Shown here: positions 35,613-44,473 of the stretch, one piece after another
Layout: every line of letters starts with the position of its first letter
Position numbering within the stretch: the stretch's first letter is position 1
Assembly (NCBI GenBank): GCA_963850345.1
Contig: CAWKKW010000002.1
Coordinates: 868,001 to 932,000, forward strand
Direction of reading: 5' to 3'
Length of the DNA: 64,000 nucleotides
Origin: CAWKKW01 sp963850345
GTDB lineage: Bacteria > Acidobacteriota > Terriglobia > Terriglobales > Acidobacteriaceae
The notes under the pieces: generated by a model
Databases searched by the model: none
Told to the model about the DNA's origin: nothing
The model's input: only the letters and a program-made list of their open reading frames with translations
Made by a program: the position numbers and the translations under genes

Positions 35613-36683
35613 CTAGAGCTGTATCAATGCCTTGGTCGCAGGGGTGAGCACCTTACCGTTCCGGTCCGTTACCGCCACCATATCCTCGATGCGAATTCCA
35701 AACTCCCCGGCAATATAGATGCCGGGTTCGATCGTAATCACCATGCCCGGTTGCAAACGAGTGGTTTGGCCGGCAGCAATTCTGGGTATCTCGTGGATTT
35801 CCAGCCCCACGCCGTGGCCAGTCGAGTGAGTGAAGTAGTCCGCCAAACCCGCCTTACGAAGAATGCTGCGTGCCGCCTCATCCACCTCTGCGCAAGTCAC
35901 GTCAGGCCGGACCGCCTCCACCGCGGCCTGTTGCGCTTCCAGCACAGAATCATACGCGAAACGCTGACGGCGGCTGGGCTTGCCGACAAACACCGTACGC
36001 GTCATATCTGAACAATACCCATCGAGAATAATACCGAAGTCCAAGGTTACAAAGCCATTGCGAGGCAACAATGCGGTGCTGGCGTGCCCATGAGGAAGCG
36101 CGGATCGCTTGCCCGACGCCACGATGGTCTCGAACGACATCGCTTCCGCGCCGGCGTTGCGGGCGGCGAATTCCAGCTGCGCGGCGATGGACGCCTCGCT
36201 CACCCCGCTTCGGATCTTCGGCAGCAGTTCCTCAAACAGGGCGCAACCAGAGAGAGCAGCCCGCTCCAGAATGCCCAGTTCGTCTTCGTCTTTGATCAGT
36301 CGCAGATTGGATAGCAGCGGCGCGTCGAGTGGCTGGAAGAAATTCTTGCGAAGACGGGCGTTCTTGATCGCAGAACGCATGACGCTCAGCGCAGTCACGG
36401 TCGTATGCTCCGGATCGAAGGCGGCTCGGTCGGCTTGCGAATCTTCGAGGAATGCGCAGGCCTCGCGCAGTGCCGACGCCGCAGCGATGACTACGCGCGC
36501 TGTCTTGACCTGTTCCCGGGCTTGAACGGTGTAGCGGCCATCGGTGAAGAGCACTGCGGCTTTCGAAGTGATCGCTAGAGCCGCGTTAGAGCCGGTAAAG
36601 CCGCAAAGTAGCGGACGTCCGGCAGATGCGTGACCAGGAGTGCTTCGATCTGCGACTTTCTTCAAGTTGTTGACGGAGCGCAC
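35613..36683 (-). CDS. M24-family Xaa-Pro aminopeptidase, N-terminus disrupted by apparent frameshifts
   Basis: The open frame encodes 356 residues. The C-terminal pita-bread peptidase domain is intact: GFVTLDFGIILDGYCSDMTR gives the two metal Asp residues, FTHSTGHGVGLEIHEIPRI the catalytic His and metal His, and MVITIEPGIYIAGEFGIRIE the metal Glu pair. From CGFTGSNAALAIT onward the creatinase N-domain is normal. Before that, the 26 residues of this frame are unlike any relative. Conserved N-terminal text is found in the two other frames: MNHARRFRALRQQLEES from ATG 36705, then QIEALLVTHLPDVRYF. This implies one-base losses near 36654 and 36605. It may be a sequencing artefact or a damaged gene; translated from GTG 36683 it would still give the peptidase domain. 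Confidence 0.8.
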   Translation of the reverse strand: MRSVNNLKKVADRSTPGHASAGRPLLCGFTGSNAALAITSKAAVLFTDGRYTVQAREQVKTARVVIAAASALREACAFLEDSQADRAAFDPEHTTVTALSVMRSAIKNARLRKNFFQPLDAPLLSNLRLIKDEDELGILERAALSGCALFEELLPKIRSGVSEASIAAQLEFAARNAGAEAMSFETIVASGKRSALPHGHASTALLPRNGFVTLDFGIILDGYCSDMTRTVFVGKPSRRQRFAYDSVLEAQQAAVEAVRPDVTCAEVDEAARSILRKAGLADYFTHSTGHGVGLEIHEIPRIAAGQTTRLQPGMVITIEPGIYIAGEFGIRIEDMVAVTDRNGKVLTPATKALIQL

Positions 36684-36761
36684 GGAAACGGCGGGCGTGG
36701 TTCATCAGCTTTCGATCTTACTCGTTTGGATGGCGCGGGATTCAGTGCTCTGGTTAGCGGG

Positions 36762-37022
36762 CTAACGCGCGGCGCGGACCGGCTTTTTCTGCCGGGAGGT
36801 TACTTTCAGCTCCGGCTTGGCCAGCGAAGCGTTCGATTGCTGATCCATCCAGTCATCCAGGCGCGACTTCTTGAACCGCCACCGGTTGCCCAGCTTGAAT
36901 GCCGGAACAAAGCCTTCGGAAGCATACTTGTACAGGGTGTCGGAGCTGATGCCGAGGTAGCCCGATGCCTGGCGAATATCCATCACTTCCCGGACCTCGG
37001 TGCGCGCTGCGGAGCTTTTCAT
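36762..37022 (-). CDS. Small excisionase/MerR-like helix-turn-helix protein
   Basis: An 86-residue protein with a single winged helix: MDIRQASGYLGISSDTLYKY, then ASEGFVPAFKLGNRWRFKKS, the HTH_17 type found in excisionases and BldC-like regulators. The tail is basic (ELKVTSRQKKPVRAAR). GGGGAGAG precedes the ATG. It lies 79 bp upstream of the M24 peptidase on the same strand. It is probably a DNA-binding regulator; its target is unknown and there is no phage gene nearby to make it a true excisionase. Confidence 0.8.
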   Translation of the reverse strand: MKSSAARTEVREVMDIRQASGYLGISSDTLYKYASEGFVPAFKLGNRWRFKKSRLDDWMDQQSNASLAKPELKVTSRQKKPVRAAR

Positions 37023-37261
37023 CGTACTCTCCCCTGAAGTGTGTCCGGCTGATCAGACCCGGCTCACTGCTTATACCCCGAGCGAGGCGGAGTTTTCAAG
37101 GAATTCCGGAGAATTGCAGGTTGCTTTCGGGTTTCCTTGGCGAAATTGGGCGTTTGAAAGCGGAAGAACGAGCGCTTCGACGAGAAACACTTGTGGTCGA
37201 AACATCAGCAGCCACAAGGGGTAGTCTGCTGAACCCGCGGCAGTCTGAATTTAAAAAGCGA

Positions 37262-37287
37262 AAGGCCGGGCGACTTTGCCCGGCCTT
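37262..37287 (-). terminator. Rho-independent terminator after phosphofructokinase gene
   Basis: AAGGCCGGGC (37262-37271) and GCCCGGCCTT (37278-37287) form a perfect 10-bp stem with a six-base loop. On the minus strand it begins 19 bp after the pfk stop and is followed by TCGCTTTTTAAA, a clear T-rich tract. Confidence 0.85.
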
Positions 37288-37306
37288 CAATTCAACTGTC
37301 CTTGCC

Positions 37307-38344
37307 TTAGACCTTGGGTTCCAGACCGGTCAGTATTTCGAGGAAGTGGTCATCGACCGTCCGGTTCTTTGAAATAGCCTCGGCGATCGAAATGCTCTCG
37401 ATTTCCGTGCCGTGCAGCACGACCATTCGCCCGAATTCGCCCTTGTGGACCAGGTCGATCGCAGCAAGACCATATCGTGTCGCAAGCATTCGGTCGTAAG
37501 CAGTCGGAGTGCCGCCCCGCTGAGTGTGCCCGAGGTTCACAGAGCGTGTTTCGTAGCCAGTCTTCTCTTCGATGAGCCCGGCGAGTTGTTCGGCAATGCC
37601 CGAAAGCTGCGCATGTCCGAAGGAGTCTACCTTGGTACCCTTGGTCGCCTGTGCGCCGGTGTCGGGCAGTTTCGCGCCTTCCGCAACCACCACGATGCCG
37701 TATTGCTTGCCATGATCGTAGTTGTACTTCAGCAGCTTGCAGACATGGTCCAGATCGATCGGCTTCTCCGGCACGAGAACCACGTGAGCATTGCCGGCAA
37801 CGCCGGCGGTCAGTGCGATCCAGCCTGCATTGCGGCCCATCACTTCGCACACAATGACGCGATTGTGCGCATCGGCGGTGGTGTGCAGACGATCGACGGC
37901 TTCGGTTGCAATCGAGACTGCGGTGTCAAAGCCGAAACAGACATCTGTGCCGTTCAGGTCATTGTCGATAGTCTTGGGCACGCCTACACCCGGCACGCCT
38001 GCCTCAACCAGCGCTGCGGTTACGGATTGAGTGTCATCGCCGCCGAGCGCGATGATCGCGTCGATCTTGTTGGCCTTGAGTACCTCCACGCACTTTTCGA
38101 TACCGCCGGGAACCTTGCGGACATTGGTGCGCGACGAGTGCAGGATCGTGCCGCCCCTGGTGATGATGCCGTCCACGGTCTGCAGGTTGAGCGGGATGGT
38201 CTTGTTCTCAAGTACGCCGCGCCAGCCCTCGAGGAAGCCGACAAATTCGTCGCCGTAGGTGATGATGCCCTTCTTCACGACCGCTGCGATTACAGCGTTC
38301 AGACCAGGGCAGTCTCCGCCGCCCGTTAACAGACCAATTCGCAT
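37307..38344 (-). CDS. pfkA: 6-phosphofructokinase with pyrophosphate-type active site
   Basis: A 345-residue enzyme starting MRIGLLTGGGDCPGLNAVIA. It has the PFK motifs IITRGGTILHSSRTN, AIIALGGDDTQSVTAALVE and GVPKTIDNDLNGTD. Residue numbering lines up with E. coli PfkA: Asp104 (GGDD) and Lys124 (PKTIDND). ATP-dependent enzymes have Gly at both sites, while Asp104 plus Lys124 is the combination known for PPi-dependent PFK. The glycolytic step is therefore probably reversible and pyrophosphate-driven, but this is inferred from two residues. AGGAGA precedes the ATG and a strong terminator follows the gene, so it is probably monocistronic. Confidence 0.9.
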   Translation of the reverse strand: MRIGLLTGGGDCPGLNAVIAAVVKKGIITYGDEFVGFLEGWRGVLENKTIPLNLQTVDGIITRGGTILHSSRTNVRKVPGGIEKCVEVLKANKIDAIIALGGDDTQSVTAALVEAGVPGVGVPKTIDNDLNGTDVCFGFDTAVSIATEAVDRLHTTADAHNRVIVCEVMGRNAGWIALTAGVAGNAHVVLVPEKPIDLDHVCKLLKYNYDHGKQYGIVVVAEGAKLPDTGAQATKGTKVDSFGHAQLSGIAEQLAGLIEEKTGYETRSVNLGHTQRGGTPTAYDRMLATRYGLAAIDLVHKGEFGRMVVLHGTEIESISIAEAISKNRTVDDHFLEILTGLEPKV

Positions 38345-38657
38345 CGCTCAGTTCTCCTGAAAAGTTAAGCCAAGATCAAAGCCGGGATGATTCCCAGGCT
38401 CGCTGCGTCCCACTCTCCGGCCGGTTCGTACGCACTGGTCACCTTCGAGGAAACACTCGACCGGTGGGGTGGACGATTTCTCCTGGGGAGCTTTCCTACT
38501 GATGATACCGGGGACGAGGGGTGGATTCAACGTGAGCACCGTCACTGATGATTGGGCCAGAGCGGCAGCATCGATCTCAGACGAAGCACCCGAGGGAGCA
38601 ACTGGAGCCCAGCTACTCCCCAAGGCAGAGGGCCCAAATGCGAACAGATCTGAACAG
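38345..38657. other. Intergenic region upstream of phosphofructokinase gene
   Basis: These 313 bases hold the pfk ribosome site (AGGAGAACTG) next to the gene. A 91-codon open frame at 38348-38623 has no ribosome site, a Pro/Ser/Gly-biased composition and no recognisable motif, so I do not call it a gene. No promoter could be fixed with confidence. Confidence 0.4.
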
Positions 38658-38894
38658 CTACGACCCGACCTTCACCGTATGCGGCACTTCGGATTGTGAG
38701 TAACTCACTGTCATGGTTATGTAGACAGCCTTTCCCGTATCGTTATCGAAGGCGATCTCGCCAGAGTTGTTGATGCTTCCGTGATTGATGCTCAGTTGCG
38801 GTGTGCCGTTCTGGTCCTTGATGGTAGCGGTTGCCTCGGGTTCATCCATCATTTCCAAATCGTCGTCTTCCAGGAATTCCTCTTCGTCTGCCAT
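38658..38894 (-). CDS. Small acidic hypothetical protein linked to the Ser/Thr kinase
   Basis: A 78-residue protein starting MADEEEFLEDDDLEMMDEPE, a very acidic N-terminus, followed by a likely beta-sandwich segment (QLSINHGSINNSGEIAFDND, then KAVYITMTVSYSQSEVPHTV). The second ATG (38894) is chosen because GAGGAG then lies at normal spacing; the first (38900) would be too close. It begins 24 bp after the stop of the kinase-TPR gene and is surely co-transcribed. It contains several Ser and Thr residues and could be a substrate or partner of the kinase; that is a guess. Confidence 0.7.
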   Translation of the reverse strand: MADEEEFLEDDDLEMMDEPEATATIKDQNGTPQLSINHGSINNSGEIAFDNDTGKAVYITMTVSYSQSEVPHTVKVGS

Positions 38895-38918
38895 CGGCAT
38901 TGCTCCTCGTGAGATTGA

Positions 38919-41555
38919 CTACGGTCCAACCTTGTTAGCGGCCAGCAGGCCACGCAAATCGGGATCCAAAGCAAGTTCCTCAGCCGACTGCCCCTTCTGC
39001 AAAGCCTGACGCAGAAACTGGGAGGCCGACGCGCGATTACCGATAGCCTCATAGGCCACGGCAGCGTCGGAAAGGATCTGAGGATCCTGTGGAGCGATGG
39101 CTAGCGCCGACTGAATCCGCTCCGCAGCATCGGATTTCCTGCCGGCGCGGGCGTAGATCACTCCTAGAAATCCCTGAAGTTGCGGATCGCCCGGGCTCGC
39201 CTTGGCGGCGGACTCCACCAGTTGCCGCTCCCGTTCCCGAGCCTGCTGCACTTTGTCGTTCTGATGGAGCCACTCATAATCCAGCGACAGGTTCTCCCAT
39301 GCCACCGGGTCCAGGTCATTCAACTGGATTGCCCGCTCCGTTAAGGCCGCCGCTTCCGAGTAGTGCCGCTGCTGTAACTCCAGATAGCCAAGGTTCACAT
39401 AGGCGGGATAAGTCGGACTAAGTTCGATCGATTTGCGCAGCGCGCTTTCCGCATCGGGAATGTGCGCGGGTGTGCCCGTATCCTGGTAAAACGCGGCGAG
39501 ATTGGAATAGGCCTGCGCGTTGTCCGGCGTAAGTTGAATCGCGTGTTTCACAGCGGCGATGGCTTCGTCGAAGCGCCGCTGATTGTCATAGAACAAACCT
39601 AGCGAATTGTAACCGTCCCAGTAATCTGGCCGCAGCGCGACCGCCTTTTTGTAGGCAGACTCCGCATCGCGGAAGCGGCCTGCCTTTTCGTAGGTATGGG
39701 CCAGACCGGTGAGGGCATCGGCGTTGCGCGGATCGAGCGACAAAGCTCGCTGAAACTCGGCGGCCGCGAGATCATGTTTGCCGGTGTCTACATGAATGCG
39801 GCCCAGCGTGACGAAAGTGCCCGGCAACTGGGGGTTCAAGTCGGTTGCGCGGGCACAATTTTTCAGCGCCTGGTCGACCCACTCCGGATGCTTGTCGACC
39901 ATGTACTTCAGGCGATACGCCTCGGCAAGCGTTCCGTAACCCAGTGCGAACTGAGGATCCTGACCGACGGCAGCTTCCAGTTTGCCGACAGCCATGTCGA
40001 GCGAGCCGGGCTTGTCATATCGCTCCAGGTAGCTCAGGCTTTCGAGATACTCCTCGTACGCTGCAGGGACGGTGCTTGAGGACCTCTGCTGCGACGGTTT
40101 GGGCGTCACCTCGACGTTCATCAGTCGTGCGAGCTTTTCGAGAGCCTCGCGCTGCAGCTCGGCCAGGTCGCCGGTGTCGCTCGAGAGTTGCACCGATCCA
40201 ATTTGTCGCAGTGTGGACGTGTTGATGAGGTTCAGCGAGAGCCGTGTATCCTTGCCCTCTCGCTCGACGCTCCCGGAGACGACCAGCGTTGCGCCCAGAC
40301 TTCGCGCAGCGGTGCGCGGATCATTCACCTTGCTGGACCGGACCAGGCTTGCAGGCACCACCCACAATCCTTTTTGCCCAGCATCGAGGTTGGAAAGCTC
40401 GCCGGTAAGGCTGTCCATGAGTCCAGCGGCCAGCGCGGCGTTCTCAGGATTGTTGCCGACGTTCTCGAGCGGCAGGACGGCAATGTGTTTTTGCGGATCG
40501 GAGAAGGCCATGCCGGTCAGACGTTCCCGAACCCGCGGAATCAGCAGGATCAACAGAATTCCTGCAAGCGCTGCGACGGCTGCAATCCGTGGCCATCGCG
40601 CCACTGGGCGAGCCTGTGCGTGAGGAAAAGGGCCACTCGACGCCGCCTGCAACGAACGCTTCAGCAGGCGGTCGCTGATGTGAGAGGTGGGGGCAGCCTG
40701 GCGTTCGCTGATCGGACCATTCACGCCGAATTCTGAACGGAGGCCGGCAAGCTCGATCAGCAAGTCTTCGCAGCTCTGGTAGCGATCTGCCGGGTTCTTC
40801 GCCAGGCAGCGGCTGATGACGTATTGAATCTTCTTCGGCAACTCCTCCAGGCCGACGGGCGCCGTGTGACACATGGCATACACCATGGCGGCGGGATTAT
40901 CTCCACGAAACGGATGCTGGTGCGACAGCATCTCCACGGCCATCACCCCAAGGGCCCAGATGTCCGCCCGCGCATCGACCGGCTGTGCAAGTATCTGTTC
41001 GGGTGACATATAGGCCACCGTTCCGAGGATCTCTTTGCTCTGGGTGGCGCTGGCTGTGCTCAAGACACGGGCCAGGCCGAAATCCACGACCTTGACCACG
41101 CCTTGACGCGTGATCAGGACGTTCGAGGGCTTCATATCGCGATGAATGATGTTGGCCTGGTGTGCAGCGGACAATCCGGATGCGATCTGCGATAGATAGT
41201 CGAGTGTCACCGCCACCGGAAGCTTGCCTGCACCGATCTTGCCGGCCAGCGTCTCGCCTTCGTAGTAGGCCATGGAGATGAAGAGCCGCCCCTCGGGGCT
41301 CTCTTCAATCCCATAGATCGTGCAGATGTTCGGATGATCGAGCGCCGATGCTGCTCGCGCCTCAAGAAGAAATCGCTCTGTGTCGCGCTCGTTGTAATGC
41401 GCACTCGCGGGCAGGAACTTCAACGCGACGGTTCGATTCAGCTTGCCGTCAAGTGCACGGTAGACCACCCCCATGCCGCCCGCGCCGACCAGGTTGAGGA
41501 TCTGGTAATTGCCGACATTCGGACCGATACTCGGTAGTTCCAGAGGGCTCGACAT
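38919..41555 (-). CDS. Membrane Ser/Thr protein kinase with TPR repeats
   Basis: An 878-residue protein. The kinase domain spans about 17-275: glycine loop LVGAGGMGVVYRALDG, Lys in TVALKFLPAS, catalytic loop IIHRDMKPSNVLITRQG, DFGLARV, and substrate loop GTVAYMSPEQILAQP. All catalytic residues are present. One membrane helix (IAAVAALAGILLILLIPRVR) lies near 330. Outside it comes an FlgO/TolB-like segment (HIAVLPLENVGNNPENAALA, then LVVSGSVEREGKDTRLSLNL), then about eight TPR repeats from about 510 to the end, for example PRNADALTGLAHTYEKAGRF. Kinases of this layout are common in Acidobacteriota. TPRs suggest protein binding on the periplasmic side. It is co-transcribed with the small acidic protein. 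Confidence 0.93.
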   Translation of the reverse strand: MSSPLELPSIGPNVGNYQILNLVGAGGMGVVYRALDGKLNRTVALKFLPASAHYNERDTERFLLEARAASALDHPNICTIYGIEESPEGRLFISMAYYEGETLAGKIGAGKLPVAVTLDYLSQIASGLSAAHQANIIHRDMKPSNVLITRQGVVKVVDFGLARVLSTASATQSKEILGTVAYMSPEQILAQPVDARADIWALGVMAVEMLSHQHPFRGDNPAAMVYAMCHTAPVGLEELPKKIQYVISRCLAKNPADRYQSCEDLLIELAGLRSEFGVNGPISERQAAPTSHISDRLLKRSLQAASSGPFPHAQARPVARWPRIAAVAALAGILLILLIPRVRERLTGMAFSDPQKHIAVLPLENVGNNPENAALAAGLMDSLTGELSNLDAGQKGLWVVPASLVRSSKVNDPRTAARSLGATLVVSGSVEREGKDTRLSLNLINTSTLRQIGSVQLSSDTGDLAELQREALEKLARLMNVEVTPKPSQQRSSSTVPAAYEEYLESLSYLERYDKPGSLDMAVGKLEAAVGQDPQFALGYGTLAEAYRLKYMVDKHPEWVDQALKNCARATDLNPQLPGTFVTLGRIHVDTGKHDLAAAEFQRALSLDPRNADALTGLAHTYEKAGRFRDAESAYKKAVALRPDYWDGYNSLGLFYDNQRRFDEAIAAVKHAIQLTPDNAQAYSNLAAFYQDTGTPAHIPDAESALRKSIELSPTYPAYVNLGYLELQQRHYSEAAALTERAIQLNDLDPVAWENLSLDYEWLHQNDKVQQARERERQLVESAAKASPGDPQLQGFLGVIYARAGRKSDAAERIQSALAIAPQDPQILSDAAVAYEAIGNRASASQFLRQALQKGQSAEELALDPDLRGLLAANKVGP

Positions 41556-41656
41556 GCTTTGTCCTAAGCACTGCCAAACAGCACACAGAAAGCAGGAGTC
41601 GGTTTAGTTTCTCACATCAGTTTTTAATCGAATTCCGGGCGTAGACAGCGGCAGAG

Positions 41657-43447
41657 TTAGGCGTGAGAAACGGCTTCGTCGGCGTAAAATTCTTCAATCT
41701 GCCGAGCATACCGCTCGTAGATCACGCGCCGCTTCAGTTTCATACTCGGCGTCAGCTCACCATTCTCGAGCGACCACTCGTCGGCAACGACACTGCAGCG
41801 CTTGATGGTTTCGAAGTTCGCCAGCCGGGTGTTCACTTGATCCACAATCAGCTGGTACTGCTGCTGAACACGCGGGTGGCTTACCAGCTGGCGACGATCG
41901 GAGACCGCGATGCCCTGTCCATTCGCCCATTGTTCCAGGGCTAGGAAGTTGGGCGAGATCAGCGCGCAGACAAACTTGTGCCGGTCGCCTACCAGCGCCG
42001 CCTCCGCGATGAGCACGTGCGCTTTGAGCCGGTTCTCCAATGGCTGCGGCGCGATCAGTTTGCCGCCTGATGTCTTGAGCAGCTCCTTCTTGCGGTCGGT
42101 GATGTACAGAAATCCGTCGTCATCCAGGCGCGCAATGTCGCCGGTGCGGAACCAGGCATCTTCATCGACGGCTTCGCGAGTCGCGTCGGGTCGTCCCCAA
42201 TACCCCTTGAACACAGCAGGACCGCGCACCAGCAACTCGCCATCCTCGGCCACGCGACACTCCACGTTCGGCAGCAGCTTGCCTACCGATCCCATGCGGT
42301 GCGCCTGCGGAGTATTGATGGAAATAACCGGAGACGTCTCCGTGAGCCCGTAGCCTTCGAGCAGCAGGACGCCGACCGACGCGAACCACTCGGCGGTATC
42401 CATGCCCAGCGGTGCTCCGCCCGAGATGAAGTAGCGAACGCGGCCCCCGAAGGCCTGCCGAATCTTTTGAAACACCAGCTTGTCGGCGAGTTTTAAGAGC
42501 GGCGAACTGGGTGTCTTGCCTTCGAGGAAGCCTGCCTGCAGCTTTTTGCCCATGCCGAGCGCGGTTGCCAGCAGCGTCTTCTTCACGGGCGACAGTGCGG
42601 CGCGACGCTCCACTTCCTGGCGAATCTTCTCATACACCCGCGGCACGGCCACAAAGATGGTTGGCTTGACAGCGCTCATCGCCGCCGCCAGCTTGTCAAA
42701 CGCAGGGCAGTAAGCGATGGATACACTCTGCGAAAAAAGGGCGTAGTCCAGATGCCGCGCCGTGATGTGCGAAAGCGGCAGAAACGAGATGCAGGAATCA
42801 CTCTGCTGGAAGCGAAAGTCCGCAGTGGAATAGCTCACGTTGGAGGCGATGTTGCCGTGGGTCAACATCACGCCCTTGGGCTCTCCAGTGGTTCCCGACG
42901 TGTAGATGAGGGTGGCCAGGTCCTCCGGTTGTACGTCAAAGGCGCGCCGGTCAAATTCGATATTGCGCGAACCAACGTGCTTGTCAGCGTCTCCTACCAG
43001 AGACGAGAACGGCACGGCAGGTGGCTCCGCATCTGCGTCCATGATGACGATTCGCTCCAGCTGGGTGAGCTGGCGAATGGCGGCGACTTTTTCATATTGC
43101 AGGCGCGTGGAAACCACGGCGATGCGGCTTCCGGAGTCTGCCAGCAGCTGTGCCACCTGCTCGCCCGTCAACGTGGGATAGATGGGCACGTCCACCGCGC
43201 CAATCGCGAGCGTCGCAAAATCTGTCACCGCCCATTCCCAGCGGTTTTCAGAGAGGATGGCGATGCGATCTCCCTTCCGAATACCCCAGTCCAGAAAGAC
43301 CTGCGACAAGGCGGCGACGCGCTGGTAGATTTGTCCGCTGGAGATGGGATTCCACCCGCCCTGTGCGTCGAGCGCCAGAACTGCGCCCGCGCGATTGTCG
43401 GCGGTAAAGCGGAAGAAGATGTCGTTGACCGTCTTGAGACTAAACAT
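41657..43447 (-). CDS. Long-chain fatty-acid--CoA ligase (FadD15-like)
   Basis: A 596-residue AMP-forming ligase. It has the phosphate loop ATLIYTSGTTGEPKGVMLTH, the acyl/adenylate motif LLEGYGLTETSPVISINTPQ, the hinge region WFRTGDIARLDDDGFLYITD, and catalytic Lys in RKKELLKTSGGKLIAPQPLE. It activates fatty acids to acyl-CoA with ATP. It overlaps the upstream TetR gene by 8 bp. The close match in layout to the AMP-dependent ligases of the FadD15 branch supports a long-chain substrate. Confidence 0.9.
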   Translation of the reverse strand: MFSLKTVNDIFFRFTADNRAGAVLALDAQGGWNPISSGQIYQRVAALSQVFLDWGIRKGDRIAILSENRWEWAVTDFATLAIGAVDVPIYPTLTGEQVAQLLADSGSRIAVVSTRLQYEKVAAIRQLTQLERIVIMDADAEPPAVPFSSLVGDADKHVGSRNIEFDRRAFDVQPEDLATLIYTSGTTGEPKGVMLTHGNIASNVSYSTADFRFQQSDSCISFLPLSHITARHLDYALFSQSVSIAYCPAFDKLAAAMSAVKPTIFVAVPRVYEKIRQEVERRAALSPVKKTLLATALGMGKKLQAGFLEGKTPSSPLLKLADKLVFQKIRQAFGGRVRYFISGGAPLGMDTAEWFASVGVLLLEGYGLTETSPVISINTPQAHRMGSVGKLLPNVECRVAEDGELLVRGPAVFKGYWGRPDATREAVDEDAWFRTGDIARLDDDGFLYITDRKKELLKTSGGKLIAPQPLENRLKAHVLIAEAALVGDRHKFVCALISPNFLALEQWANGQGIAVSDRRQLVSHPRVQQQYQLIVDQVNTRLANFETIKRCSVVADEWSLENGELTPSMKLKRRVIYERYARQIEEFYADEAVSHA

Positions 43448-44066
43448 GATGGGGATCAGTGCTCATACCATTCAACAAAATGTCGAGAACCTGACCCGAG
43501 GCATGTTCCGGGTCAATCGGCTTCCCAGTATAGAGCCACGAGTTGATGATTTCGTCCAGCGCGCCGAACAGGCACAGGGCGGCCACGCGATCGGAGATCC
43601 CGGATCGCACCATGCCTTCTGCCTGGCCCCGGCGAATCACCTCGCGCACGATGTTGATGTAGTCCACAAAGGGCTGGTGAGTAAACTCCTCGAGGAACTG
43701 ATGATTCTGCCGAATCTGGTTCTGCACGATGACGGCAAGACTTCGGCGCGCGGTCAAGGTCTCCAGGTGAAGGCGGGCGACAATTCGTAACTGCTCGATA
43801 GGACTTGAGGCGGTGGCCAGCGACGTCGACACCCGCTCGGAAAACTGCGCGAAAGCGGTCTGGATGGCGGTGTGAAGGATCGCATTCTTATTTTTGAAGT
43901 AGAGATACAGCGTACCGTCTGCGATGCCCGCGCTCGACGCAATATCTGAGATTCGGGCACCATCGAAGCCCTTTTCCGCAATCACCTCGATCGCGGCTTC
44001 AAGAATCCGGTCGTACTTCTCGCTGCCGCGGACCAACTGGCCGGGTTCATCGGGATTTTCACCCAT
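43440..44066 (-). CDS. TetR-family regulator of acyl-CoA ligase operon
   Basis: A 208-residue regulator. The HTH is KYDRILEAAIEVIAEKGFDG, ARISDIASSAGIADGTLYLY, FKNKNAILHTAI, the classic TetR N-terminus. The C-terminal helices resemble fatty-acyl-responsive regulators (FadR of Bacillus type), with LEFTHQPFVDYINIVREVIR-like text in the middle. ATG 44066 is preferred because AGG lies at proper spacing; two upstream starts exist (44090 and 44081). It is translated just before the acyl-CoA ligase, so control of that gene by an acyl-CoA ligand is likely. Confidence 0.85.
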   Translation of the reverse strand: MGENPDEPGQLVRGSEKYDRILEAAIEVIAEKGFDGARISDIASSAGIADGTLYLYFKNKNAILHTAIQTAFAQFSERVSTSLATASSPIEQLRIVARLHLETLTARRSLAVIVQNQIRQNHQFLEEFTHQPFVDYINIVREVIRRGQAEGMVRSGISDRVAALCLFGALDEIINSWLYTGKPIDPEHASGQVLDILLNGMSTDPHHV

Positions 44067-44385
44067 TGGCTTTACCTGCATGCCGCACATAAGCGATCAC
44101 TTTACCGGATTCAGCAATCACTTCGCTACTTAACCGTGGGGAGCAATTCGTCTCATGCAGGAAGACCGAGCCCGCTGGGACTCGATGCGCCTGAATCCAG
44201 GTCAGGCATTGGCCTGGGGGCGGAATATACACCCATATGCAGTGGAAGAGCGTTAGGCAGGCGAACTTTTTCAAGTGAACGTTGGTACCCGGCCCGCAGC
44301 AGCCCGATCGCAGCCAAACCTGCTTCTACAAAGGATCCCGTTGCCTCTCTGCGGGGAAATTCACAACACTTTGTGCATCCATTCC

Positions 44386-44414
44386 TTGACATCAAAGGTC
44401 TGTATATTTATACA
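44386..44414 (+). promoter_or_regulatory. Sigma-70-type promoter of the arginine operon
   Basis: TTGACA (44386-44391) and TATACA (44409-44414) are 17 bp apart, an almost ideal vegetative promoter. The -10 lies within ARG box 1, so a bound arginine repressor would occlude it. Confidence 0.8.
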
Positions 44415-44436
44415 TAGATATGCATTTTTATGCATC
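44399..44436 (+). promoter_or_regulatory. Tandem ARG boxes upstream of argR
   Basis: TGTATATTTATACA (44401-44414) and TGCATTTTTATGCA (44421-44434) are AT-rich palindromes of the ARG-box shape. Taken as 18-bp boxes (44399-44416 and 44419-44436) they are 2 bp apart, about one helical repeat centre to centre with the known E. coli argR arrangement. They overlap and follow the -10, as expected for autoregulated repression. Confidence 0.75.
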
Positions 44437-44443
44437 GTAGGTT

Positions 44444-44469
44444 GCGGCCTTTCGGGGCCGCGTTTTCTT
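44444..44469 (+). promoter_or_regulatory. Terminator-like hairpin in the arg leader
   Basis: GCGGCC (44444-44449) pairs with GGCCGC (44456-44461) and is followed by GTTTTCTT, ending five bases before the argR ATG. It looks like an intrinsic terminator placed in the leader, and there is no Shine-Dalgarno site between it and the ATG. It may attenuate transcription or hide the start region. Confidence 0.45.
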
Positions 44470-44473
44470 GACT

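Larger units (their letters stand above)
44091..44473. other. Divergent intergenic region between tetR and argR
   Basis: These 383 bases contain no credible gene. The right part holds the arginine operon promoter, two ARG boxes and a leader hairpin, listed separately. The left part should hold the promoter for the TetR-acyl-CoA ligase pair; I could not fix it, and no TetR-type palindrome stands out. Confidence 0.5.

Noticed and set aside
36762..37022. Small HTH protein as a phage excisionase
   Set aside because: No integrase, att repeats or phage genes lie nearby; the fold is shared with chromosomal regulators.
38348..38623. 91-codon minus-strand open frame upstream of phosphofructokinase
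   Set aside because: No ribosome site, biased composition, and it would cover the pfk leader.
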